Shown here in pieces: positions 1-7,948 of a stretch of 41,961 bases of DNA; within the stretch, counting starts at the first letter, position 1; every line of letters begins with the position of its first letter. The stretch comes from ZC4RG29 sp032907565 (GTDB lineage Bacteria; Bacteroidota; Bacteroidia; Cytophagales; Cyclobacteriaceae): NCBI GenBank assembly GCA_032907565.1, contig JAJJPK010000167.1, forward strand, positions 1-41,961, read 5' to 3'. The position numbers and the translations under genes are program-made. The notes under the pieces were generated by a model, which was not told the DNA's origin, ran no database searches, and worked only from the letters and a program-made list of their open reading frames with translations.

Positions 1-632
1 GTAGTCCACGTGAGTCGAACAGAGCCTGTGGTCGCGAGCTTGGCGTCGAAAGCGGTCAGGGTTATCGGGACGACGGCCAGATGATGGTAGACTGTAATAC
101 GGATGTGGTCGATCTCGCTGCTTGCCCATAACCCACTGTTTTGATATGTTTCGATTCTAATACCGAATGTCGAACTATTGATCTCATCCGCTGTCCAGGA
201 TACGCCCCACAGGTCCGTGTTCCCCCCGTAACTGGTATAACCATCACTCGTCGGCCAGTTTCCAGCCTTTGCCTTATTGTCGCCTATTAGCGTTGATCCA
301 TCCTTGGTGAGACGAACTGTTATATCTTGAACATTTCCGGCCAGAAACCCTGTTGCACGGGATCGTTCAATATCAACTTGAATACCCTCGATCACATGAT
401 CTGAGGGGATTGAAAAGTTCAATTCTCTGGCCATGAGGACTGGAGTGGTGGTAAGAATAAGCGTGCCGGCGGTTGCCCGGATATCGTCGCTCACAGATAC
501 ATTTCCTGAATCATCCCACCCGCTCGCCAAACCAGGGCTGCTGGATGTGGACGTCTGGCTGAAAGCGGATACAAAAGTACTGACCAAAAAAGCAGCAAAA
601 AGTGGCTTAGTAGATGCCAAAAAATGAGACAT
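1..632 (-). CDS. Secreted protein, N-terminal part, probable T9SS cargo (partial)
   Basis: The minus strand is open from an ATG at 632 to the window edge, giving about 210 residues with the C-terminus missing. The N-terminus has a basic start, a hydrophobic stretch (LFAAFLVSTFVSAFS) and a likely signal-peptidase site before QTSTSSS. The body reads like a beta-rich extracellular domain (DGSTLIGDNKAKAGNW, DLWGVSW). The last visible residues, VVPITLTAFDAKLATTGSVR, resemble the linker that often precedes the C-terminal sorting domain of type IX secretion cargo in Bacteroidota (the 'P-V-x-L-x-x-F' type). The sorting domain itself lies outside the window, so T9SS export is inference. It is divergent from the amidohydrolase at 819. 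The specific function is not recognised. Confidence 0.72.
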   Translation of the reverse strand, partial: MSHFLASTKPLFAAFLVSTFVSAFSQTSTSSSPGLASGWDDSGNVSVSDDIRATAGTLILTTTPVLMARELNFSIPSDHVIEGIQVDIERSRATGFLAGNVQDITVRLTKDGSTLIGDNKAKAGNWPTSDGYTSYGGNTDLWGVSWTADEINSSTFGIRIETYQNSGLWASSEIDHIRITVYHHLAVVPITLTAFDAKLATTGSVRLTWT

Positions 633-818
633 CAGCAATGTAGATTAAGTTAAAAAAATTTCAGGATGGCGGAAAAATATTGAATAACGCAAGAAACCGC
701 AAGCGCATGTACCTTCCGCGGAAGAAATGAACGTATCCACGTAAAGTTATTAGCCGAAGGACACACGACTGTCGGAAGTCCTTGCGCTTTCGCGATGGCG
801 CTTTTACATTGCCCTATC

Positions 819-2525
819 ATGGGTCCGCGAAATCTGATTATCCTGCTTGTTGTCGTCCTTGCGGCATGTCATGTACGTCGCGACCCTGCCCCACTCGTCA
901 TCCGTGGCGGCACCATCTACACCATGGATGCCACGAATCCGGTGGTGGAGGCAGTAGCGATACGAGGCGACACCATTGTTTTCGCCGGTTCGCAAACCGA
1001 CTTGCGCAGGTATATCGGTAAAGACACGCGAATCATCGAGCTGGAAGGCAAGACGATGACGCCGGGATTCATTGAAAGCCATGGACACCTCATGGAGACG
1101 GGGTACAAGGAACTCAACCTCGATCTCTCGGGCGTGACCACCTACGACCAAATGGTACGCAAGGTGCAAGAAGCGGTAGACCGCGCTGCTCCGGGACAAT
1201 GGATTGTGGGGAGGGGATGGCACCAGGATAAATGGAAGGAAACCTTCCCCCAGGTAAAGGGTCTGCCGGTCCACGACGGCATCTCCGAAGTGGCTCCTGA
1301 TAATCCAGTATTTCTTGAACATGCAAGCGGCCACGCGGGACTGGCCAACGACAAAGCCATGGTCCTGGCGGGCATCTACGCCCTCACGCCGGCAAATACC
1401 GCGGGTTTACTGGACGGCAAAGGGGAAGTACTCCGCGACAATGACGGCCATCCCACAGGGATGTTCATCGAACGCGGCATGGAACTCATCACCAAGTTCA
1501 TCCCTGCCGGCACCAGGGAGCGCGACGAACAGGCACTGGAACTTGCGCTCGCCGCATGTCTTCGCAACGGAATCACCAGCTTCCACGACGCCGGTGCCAG
1601 TCAGCAGAACATTGACCTTTACCAGTCGTTCCTCTCCGCAGGCAAGCTGAGCGTACGGCTCTACGTAATGATCAACGGAGGCAATCGCGATATGTTCTAC
1701 CGCTGGATGAAGCGCGGACCGCGTATCGACCCCGACCACCTCCTGACGGTGCGCGCCGTTAAGCTGACCGCCGACGGAGCTTTGGGATCAAGAGGCGCCT
1801 GGTTACTCGAGCCGTACAGCGATCGCGCTGGTCATTTTGGGCATGAAACACTGCCCATGGACACCGTTTATCAAACTGCGCGTATTGCCGCTGAACATGG
1901 CTTCCAGTTGTGTACGCACGCCATCGGCGACCGCGCAAACCACGAGGTACTGAATCAATACGAAAAAGCTTTTCGGGAGACCAATACGCCATCGGAGGAG
2001 CTGCGCTTCAGGATTGAACATGCACAGCACCTTGACGCGGCGGACATACCGCGATTTGGAAAACTCGGTGTCATCGCTTCCATGCAATCTATCCACATGT
2101 CGTCCGACAGGCCGTGGGCTATCGACCGCCTCGGACCGGAGCGTATTGCCGAAGGCGCTTACGTGTGGCAGAAACTCTTGCAGTCGGGCGCACGCATTGT
2201 CAATGGTACCGACACGCCCGTGGAGCCTATCAACCCGATAGCATGTTTCTACGCGGCTGTTACACGCAAGACACTGGAAGGCGAGCCGGAGGGCGGATAT
2301 GAACCGGACCAGAAGATGACACGCGAACAGGCGCTGCGCTCCTATACGCTCGACGCCGCCTATGCCGCGTTTGAAGAAGATGTAAAAGGATCGATTGAAC
2401 CCGGCAAGCTGGCTGACTTCACCGTGTTTTCCCGCGACATCATGACCGTGCCGGAAGATTCAATACTCAACACGCACGTCGAAATGACGATTGTCGGCGG
2501 CAACGTTGTGTACGAAGCACACTGA
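819..2525 (+). CDS. Amidohydrolase family protein (YtcJ-like), lipoprotein
   Basis: A metal-dependent amidohydrolase of the YtcJ/amidohydrolase-3 type, 568 residues from the ATG at 819. I prefer that start over the ATG at 795 because it puts a lipoprotein signal at the very N-terminus (MGPRNLIILLVVVLAAC, lipobox LAAC, Cys17). Metal-binding features are visible: ESHGH around residues 86-90, VKLTADGALGSRGAW in the middle, then THAIGDRAN, RIEHAQ and GTDTPVEPINP. The N-terminal composite beta segment (VIRGGTIYTMDATNPVVEAV) and the C-terminal GSIEPGKLADFTVF are typical of the fold. The family hydrolyses amide or related C-N bonds; the substrate cannot be read from sequence. The lipobox suggests anchoring outside the cytoplasm. 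No operon partner is apparent: the next gene converges on it. Confidence 0.88.
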   Translation: MGPRNLIILLVVVLAACHVRRDPAPLVIRGGTIYTMDATNPVVEAVAIRGDTIVFAGSQTDLRRYIGKDTRIIELEGKTMTPGFIESHGHLMETGYKELNLDLSGVTTYDQMVRKVQEAVDRAAPGQWIVGRGWHQDKWKETFPQVKGLPVHDGISEVAPDNPVFLEHASGHAGLANDKAMVLAGIYALTPANTAGLLDGKGEVLRDNDGHPTGMFIERGMELITKFIPAGTRERDEQALELALAACLRNGITSFHDAGASQQNIDLYQSFLSAGKLSVRLYVMINGGNRDMFYRWMKRGPRIDPDHLLTVRAVKLTADGALGSRGAWLLEPYSDRAGHFGHETLPMDTVYQTARIAAEHGFQLCTHAIGDRANHEVLNQYEKAFRETNTPSEELRFRIEHAQHLDAADIPRFGKLGVIASMQSIHMSSDRPWAIDRLGPERIAEGAYVWQKLLQSGARIVNGTDTPVEPINPIACFYAAVTRKTLEGEPEGGYEPDQKMTREQALRSYTLDAAYAAFEEDVKGSIEPGKLADFTVFSRDIMTVPEDSILNTHVEMTIVGGNVVYEAH

Positions 2526-2551
2526 AGTTCTCTTGCGCGGCGCTTATCGGA

Positions 2552-2962
2552 TTACTCTTCGGTGCGCAAATACTTTTCTGCTTTCTTTTTCAGCATATCG
2601 CGATCGGCAGTGATCGACGGATCGCTATAGATGTGTTGTGAGAGTTCGCCTACAACACCTTTCTTGTACCCAAGGCGTTCCGCGATCTGTTCGCAAAAAA
2701 TGATCTCGCTGCGGAAAACCTGTCCATCCATCTTCATAAGCTGGATGAGATAGTAGAGGTGTTCGAATTTTTCATCGGGTGTCAGCGAATTTAATCCGGA
2801 GATGGGCGACGGCTTTTGCAGCATGGCGTCGATCTCTTCCTTAGGAATCCCGTTTGCTTTTCCGATGAGGTGAATAAGCTTGGCTTCCCGTGCGGCAACA
2901 TTCTTGTCGCTGGCGGCAAGGTTTATCAATACATTGAGCTCTGCTTTCTTGTCGAAGATCAT
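2552..2962 (-). CDS. TerB-like domain protein
   Basis: A 136-residue, all-helical soluble protein. It resembles the TerB/DjlA-N type fold: an N-terminal helix rich in small and acidic residues (LINLAASDKNVAAREAKLIHLIGKANGI) and a second similar repeat (LYYLIQLMKMDGQVFRSEIIF). In this family the acidic positions after 'AA-D' and 'MKMDG' can bind metal; whether they do here is unknown. No signal peptide or membrane segment is seen. It converges on the amidohydrolase gene with 26 bases between the stops and is divergent from the GIN-domain gene. No other ter genes are nearby, so tellurite resistance should not be assumed. A second TerB-like gene lies at 39336-39713. Confidence 0.72.
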   Translation of the reverse strand: MIFDKKAELNVLINLAASDKNVAAREAKLIHLIGKANGIPKEEIDAMLQKPSPISGLNSLTPDEKFEHLYYLIQLMKMDGQVFRSEIIFCEQIAERLGYKKGVVGELSQHIYSDPSITADRDMLKKKAEKYLRTEE

Positions 2963-3119
2963 AGAATAGCGGTTTATTAGGGTCTAAATTTGGGAAAAAT
3001 AAGCCTTCAAATTATTGAAAAATGAGCCTATTTGGTACATCGTCAGAATTCCAGACTATGTATCGATCGAAATGCAACCCTTATATTCAGCGCGCGTCTA
3101 TAGCTCAAAGTTCATAACC

Positions 3120-3806
3120 ATGATCCGAATTATAGCTACCCTGGCTTTTTCGATGCTGGTACTTGTTGCACTCGGGCAGCAAAGTGAAGTACGCGAGGTG
3201 GGATCCTTCCGGGGTATCCGTGCAGCAGAAGGTATAGATGTATATCTGAAAAAGGGCGACAAGGAGTCGGTGCGCGTGGAAGTGGGTGGCAACACTGAAT
3301 TGTCGCATATTGTCACCGAAGTGTCGGGCGATTACCTCAGAATCCACGTGCGCGAGGGCCGCTTCCGGCGGAACGTCAACGCCCGCGTCTTTGTCACCTA
3401 CCGCGACATCAACCGGATTTCCGCCAGCTCGGCGGCAAACGTATATACCGAAGACGTTCTCCGGGCGCGAAACCTTGAGATCGAATGCGCCAGCGCGGGG
3501 TCGGTGGAACTAGACCTTGACGTCGATGAACTGGAGGTCAGGGTCTCCAGCGCCGGTGATGTCGACCTCGAAGGTAAGGCGAGAAAGGGCGATTTTTCCG
3601 CCAGCAGTGCGGGCGAGATCGACGCCTATGACCTCCAGGTAGATGTCCTGTCCGTAGAGGCAAGCACGGCTGCATCCGCTAAAGTGCATGTGGTCAAAGA
3701 ACTTGAAGCCCGGGCCAGCACGGCCGGCAATATCCGCTTCCGCGGCAACCCGACCAAGAGCCGAACGGATTCCAGCACCGGGGGGTCGGTGAAGAAATCA
3801 TACTAA
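3120..3806 (+). CDS. Head GIN domain (DUF2807) secreted protein
   Basis: A 228-residue exported protein. The frame is open from 3015, but the ATG at 3120 starts a clean signal peptide (MIRIIATLAFSMLVLVALGQ), so I chose it. The mature part starts with a typical putative auto-transporter adhesin head-GIN segment (VREVGSFRGIRAAEGIDVYL, then KGDKESVRVEVG). It continues as a right-handed beta-solenoid pattern with Ser/Ala-rich turns every 20 or so residues (ISASSAANV, ECASAGSVEL, RVSSAGDVDL, SASSAGEID, EASTAASAK, ARASTAGNI). The family is common in Bacteroidota and its role is poorly known; cell-surface or periplasmic location is inferred from the signal peptide. A terminator-like hairpin follows at 3837. 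Confidence 0.85.
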   Translation: MIRIIATLAFSMLVLVALGQQSEVREVGSFRGIRAAEGIDVYLKKGDKESVRVEVGGNTELSHIVTEVSGDYLRIHVREGRFRRNVNARVFVTYRDINRISASSAANVYTEDVLRARNLEIECASAGSVELDLDVDELEVRVSSAGDVDLEGKARKGDFSASSAGEIDAYDLQVDVLSVEASTAASAKVHVVKELEARASTAGNIRFRGNPTKSRTDSSTGGSVKKSY

Positions 3807-3836
3807 AACTACTGTACAGACGCTTCTCCATTTTCC

Positions 3837-3868
3837 GACCGCTCTTCAGCAGGGCGGTCATTTCGTTA
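3837..3868 (+). terminator. Possible terminator after the GIN-domain gene
   Basis: An 8 bp stem GACCGCTC / GGGCGGTC (one G-T pair) with a 7-base loop, followed by ATTTCGTTATTT. The T-tract is interrupted, so this is a moderate candidate. It lies between the GIN-domain stop and the probable glnN promoter. Confidence 0.5.
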
Positions 3869-3892
3869 TTTCCCCTCACGCCGTTACTTTTG
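3861..3892 (+). promoter_or_regulatory. Candidate Bacteroidota-type promoter for glnN
   Basis: TACTTTTG at 3885-3892 fits the Bacteroidota -7 consensus TAnnTTTG. TTTCG about 20 bases upstream is an imperfect -33 TTTG element. A start about 7 bases downstream would give a leader of roughly 13 bases before the ATG at 3912. The match is by eye; start-site mapping would decide it. Confidence 0.38.
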
Positions 3893-3911
3893 TGTGCCCA
3901 AACATTAGCCT

Positions 3912-6070
3912 ATGGCGTACCTGAGATTCAAGGCGTTGGAGATCCTGAACGCGCGCAAGCCGATTCCGGCACAGTTGCCGTCCAATAGTGTTTCCGATTT
4001 TTTCAACGAAAACGTCTTCCACATGGAGCAGATGCGGGCAACGCTTTCGCCCGCGGTCTTCAGCAAGGTAAGCCAGGCCATCAGGAAAGGGGAGAAGATC
4101 GATGAGACTACGGCAGACGCCGTGGCCATAGCGGTGAAGTCGTGGGCCATCAGCAAAGGCGCCACTCATTTCACGCACTGGTTCCAGCCACTTACCGGGG
4201 GTACTGCCGAAAAGCACGACAGTTTCTTCGATGGAACGACGGGGATAGAAAAGTTTAAGGGTAGCGAACTCGTCCAGCAGGAACCCGATGCTTCATCGTT
4301 TCCCAGCGGCGGCATCCGGAGCACCTTCGAGGCCCGAGGCTATACGGCCTGGGATCCTTCGTCACCGATGTTCCTCTATGGTAAGACGCTGTGTATCCCA
4401 ACCATATTCGTCTCCTATACGGGGGAGCCGCTTGACACCAAGGGACCCTTGTTCAAGGCGTTGAAGGCCATCGACGTGGCGGCTACAAAGGTGTGCCAGT
4501 TGTTCGACCGCGATATCCAGCATGTAGGTGCCTCGCTAGGCTGTGAGCAGGAATTCTTTGTCGTGGACAAGGCGCTGTACATGGCCCGTCCCGACCTCGT
4601 CATGGCAGGCCGCACCGTCTTCGGTCATTCGCCGGCAAGGGGTCAGCAACTGGAAGACCACTATTTCGGTTCCATACCCGCCCGTATATACGAGTTCCTG
4701 CAAGACCTCGAGATCGAAGCATGGAAGCTGGGAATACCGATGCGCACCCGGCACAACGAAGTGGCGCCATCGCAATTCGAAGTGGCGCCTTCGAAAACGT
4801 AAATGTGGAGAATGATCACGACCAGTTGATGATGTACTTGATGCAGCGTGTGGCTGAACGACACGACCTGCGCGTATTATTCCACGAAAAACCGTTTGAT
4901 GGAGTAAACGGGAGCGGCAAGCACAACAACTGGTCGCTCATTACCGATACCGGGGTAAACTTGTTTGCCCCGACGAGCAGCGCGCGCGACAACCTCATGT
5001 TCCTCACGTTCTTCGTAACCACCATCAAGGCCGTACATGAACACGCAGACCTGCTTCGTGCGAGCATTGCCGTACCCGGCAATGATTATCGGCTGGGTGG
5101 CGCTGAGGCACCCCCGGCGATCATGTCGGTCTTTATCGGGTCGCAAATGACGAATATCCTCAACGAACTGGAGAGCAAGGGTAATGTCCGCATTCAAAAA
5201 GGCGACAACATGTACATGAAGCTTGGCATTGACCACATTCCGGAGATCATTCTCGACAATACAGACCGGAACCGTACGTCGCCCTTTGCCTTTACTGGAA
5301 ACAAGTTCGAGTTCCGTGCCGTGGGATCGAGCGACAATTGCGCTACGCCCATGACAGCCCTCAACCTGATTGTTGCCGACCAGCTCGAGTCGCTCTATGC
5401 GGAAGTCACCGCCAGCATAGAGAAGGGTACCGAAAAGCGACTGGCAATCGTCAATGTTCTTCGCCGTTATATCAAGGAGTCGCGCAACATCCGCTTCGAA
5501 GGAGATGGCTACTCCGCGACGTGGGTAAAGGAAGCTGCCGAACGCGGACTGTCGAATATCGCGACGATGCCGCTTGCCATACAAAGTTACACTTCAGAAA
5601 AATCGCTGGCGCTTTTTGAACGGCACGGTGTGTATACACGAAAGGAAGTGTTCGCCCGTCAGGAAATCAAACTCGAGAGCTACATCAAGCGCATTCAGAT
5701 CGAGGCTCGCGTCATCGGCGACCTAGCCATGAACCACATAATCCCGACAGCCATCGCTTACCAAAGCAAACTCATCGAAAACGCTGACGGACTTAAAGCG
5801 CTGGGTATCGACAACACCGCTGTTGTGGAAACCATCGAACAAATCTCGAAGCATATCGCGATCATCAAGAAGAATGTCACGGAGATGATCAACGAACGAA
5901 AACGCGTGAACAAGATCACCGATACAAAGCAACGCGCGCTGGAATACGCCGAATGCATCAAAGATCGCTACTTCGACGTCATCCGCGACTCTGTCGACAA
6001 ATTGGAACTGCTCGTTGACAACGAAGACTGGCCCCTCGTAAAGTACAGGGAATTGCTATTTCTAAGATAA
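3912..6070 (+). pseudogene. glnN: Glutamine synthetase type III, interrupted by a frameshift
   Basis: Glutamine synthetase III makes glutamine from glutamate, ammonia and ATP, and is the main GS of many Bacteroidota. The gene is in two frames. 3912-4802 encodes the GSIII N-terminal domain up to RHNEVAPSQFEVAP and then hits TAA. The downstream frame, open from 4721 to 6070, resumes with FENVNVENDHDQ and carries the catalytic core (HNNWSLITDTG, NDYRLGGAEAPPAI, GNKFEFRAVGSSDN) to a normal C-terminus. Family members read VAPIFENVN here; the sequence lacks the equivalent of 4 bases at about 4789-4790. Apart from that the total span (about 720 codons) matches a full-length GSIII. A 12-base direct repeat, CGAAGTGGCGCC, occurs at 4757-4768 and 4778-4789, right at the break. 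It may be a true recent mutation, a sequencing or assembly error, or less likely recoding. Confidence 0.88.
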
Positions 6071-6104
6071 ACAGGTAAGGTCCCCCGGTGCGCCACCGCC
6101 CGTT

Positions 6105-6130
6105 CACTGCCTACTGCCAAATGCCAACTG
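6105..6130. repeat. Short ACTGCC-type repeats between glnN and the S41 protease
   Basis: Imperfect heptamer-like units of the form ACTGCCT/ACTGCCA occupy the gap between the two convergent genes and run up to the stop codon of the protease gene. The same type of repeat recurs at 31322-31344 and 39952-39991, each time just beyond the 3' end of a gene. Confidence 0.55.
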
Positions 6131-7780
6131 CTAGAGGCCTTTGTTGAGAATCTTGTTGTATTGTTGCGGGTTGTGAAGAATGTCGATGGCCTTAGTGATG
6201 GCCTCGTCGTACTTGAGACCGGCCTCCACCTTGCCCCGCTCCAGGTAATAGCGGGCGGCGATTTCTTGTTCCAGCAACATCTTGATCTGATCCTTGTACC
6301 GGATTAGTTCATTGTCGCGGTTCTGTTTGATCGCGTTGTGGATGTGCGCGAGTTGTGTCTTCACTTCATCATAGTAGCGCTCCCTGGTTAGTTCCTTTTC
6401 CAGTTTTCGAAGCTCAGTTTCCATCATGGAAACGTAGGAATAGGAACGGTCTTTCATCCAGTTTACGAAGTGCTGGTATTCTGCGTCACTTAGTGTAAAT
6501 GTCGACGGGTCGGGCGCATTCGGATGATGGTAAGCATACTCATTCGCGTAGTCGAAAATATGTCCCTGAGCCGAAAGCGCCTCGGCAAGCGGCAGCAATT
6601 CTTTGGTGCCCGTTTGAATATCAGGGTCAATGCCTCCGCCGTCGTATACCGTGCGTCCATTGGTGGTTTTAAAGGCGCGCTTCAGCGAGTCGGGTATAGC
6701 ACCCACGCTGCCATCTTGACGTCGATGGGAGTAGTCGAGTACCTGGATGCATCGCCCGGTCGGCGTATAGTATTTTGCCGTCGTCACCTTAAGCTGTGAG
6801 TTGTAGGAAAGCTGACGGCTTACCTGCACGAGTCCCTTGCCGAACGACCTTTCCCCAAGAATAACACCGCGGTCGTAGTCTTGAATCGTGCCTGCCACAA
6901 TTTCCGAAGCAGATGCACTGCCCCGGTTGATCAGGATCGCCAACGGCAATTCCGCATCAACAGGAGGATTCAGCGTCTCGTAGCTAAGATTGTTTTCGGG
7001 GATCTTTCCCTTGGTGCTGACAACTTTTTGTCCCTTTGGAATGAAGATGTTCGTCACGTTAACGGCTTCCATCAACAAGCCGCCCGGGTTGCCACGAAGG
7101 TCGAGGATTACCGACTTGGCGCCCTTTCCCTTCAGTTCGAGCAGGGCACTTTTTACTTCCTTACTCGCGTCGGGGGTGAAGTCGGAGAGCTGAATGTAGC
7201 CAACGTCCGCAGCTACCATGTCGTAATGCGGTACATTACTTACCTTGACCTTTTGGCGTTGGAAGCTCAGTTCGATAAGATCTTTTTCTCCAAATCGTTT
7301 CACCGTAAGGTGTAGCGGAGTACCCACCTGGCCTTTCATCAGCTGAGCGGCTTCGTCGCGCGTGAGCTGACTTAGGGGGATATCATCGATCTTCACGATC
7401 TCGTCTCCGATCTTAAGACCGCCGAGCTGTGCCGCAAACCCCTCCATGATCATCGAGACTACCGTTCGGTTCCCGATGTCGCGCGTAACGGCGCCGATGC
7501 CACCGTACTGTCCGGTGTTCATGGTGCGGAAGTCTTCGACCTCATCTTCGGGGATGTAGTTCGTATAAGGATCCAGCGATTCCAGCATAGCGTCGATGCC
7601 GGTGCGGATGAGCGTGTTCGGATTGACGTCGTCGACGTAGAGGGCATTCACTTCACGAAACAGCGTCGCGAAGATGTCGAGATTGCGGGCGATCTGGAAA
7701 TACCGGTCGGAAGGGTCTGCGAATGCGAGTATGACGAAGAGCCCCGCTACGATCCATATTGCTGTTACCCGCTTTTTCAT
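6131..7780 (-). CDS. PDZ-containing S41 C-terminal processing peptidase
   Basis: A carboxyl-terminal processing protease (CtpA/Prc type) of 549 residues from the ATG at 7780. The frame extends to a TTG at 7831, but the ATG directly precedes a basic and hydrophobic signal anchor (MKKRVTAIWIVAGLFVILAF), so I chose it. Domain order: N-terminal helical part with SLDPYTNYIP (about 68-77), PDZ domain with GGIGAVTRD and GLKIGDEIV (about 90-175), S41 core with SVILDLRGNPGGLL (about 223-236), catalytic Ser about 290 in GSASASE, and Lys about 315 in RSFGKG. The C-terminal ~180 residues are mostly helical. Such enzymes cleave envelope proteins near their C-termini in the periplasm. It converges on glnN. 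Confidence 0.92.
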   Translation of the reverse strand: MKKRVTAIWIVAGLFVILAFADPSDRYFQIARNLDIFATLFREVNALYVDDVNPNTLIRTGIDAMLESLDPYTNYIPEDEVEDFRTMNTGQYGGIGAVTRDIGNRTVVSMIMEGFAAQLGGLKIGDEIVKIDDIPLSQLTRDEAAQLMKGQVGTPLHLTVKRFGEKDLIELSFQRQKVKVSNVPHYDMVAADVGYIQLSDFTPDASKEVKSALLELKGKGAKSVILDLRGNPGGLLMEAVNVTNIFIPKGQKVVSTKGKIPENNLSYETLNPPVDAELPLAILINRGSASASEIVAGTIQDYDRGVILGERSFGKGLVQVSRQLSYNSQLKVTTAKYYTPTGRCIQVLDYSHRRQDGSVGAIPDSLKRAFKTTNGRTVYDGGGIDPDIQTGTKELLPLAEALSAQGHIFDYANEYAYHHPNAPDPSTFTLSDAEYQHFVNWMKDRSYSYVSMMETELRKLEKELTRERYYDEVKTQLAHIHNAIKQNRDNELIRYKDQIKMLLEQEIAARYYLERGKVEAGLKYDEAITKAIDILHNPQQYNKILNKGL

Positions 7781-7948
7781 AATAATTTTCAGCGCCCTCA
7801 GACTACCCGGGCTTTCCGTAAATCTCCACAAGATACCCGAATTTTGCCAGCAATCCGGGGGTGAAACGTTCGTGTGCCCTGATACCGCGCTCAGGGTGTG
7901 TTTTTTTGATGTTTTTTTGGCTTAATTGGGTGATAAACACCCCTTTCT

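Noticed and set aside
62..627. Short open frames on both strands at the left edge
   Set aside because: They overlap the long minus-strand frame 1-632, which has a signal peptide and T9SS-cargo-like end.
713..724. Palindrome CTTCCGCGGAAG upstream of the amidohydrolase
   Set aside because: Short and GC-rich, no link to a promoter element; kept only as a note.
4789..4800. A programmed -1 frameshift site in glnN
   Set aside because: No in-frame X-XXY-YYZ heptamer or strong downstream structure was seen; mutation or assembly error is simpler.
4877..5584. A 235-codon open frame on the minus strand opposite glnN
   Set aside because: Shadow of the conserved GSIII catalytic region.
4721..6070. The second half of glnN as an independent gene starting at 4721
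   Set aside because: The residues before FENVN in this frame are not GS-like; the frame is simply the continuation of the interrupted gene.
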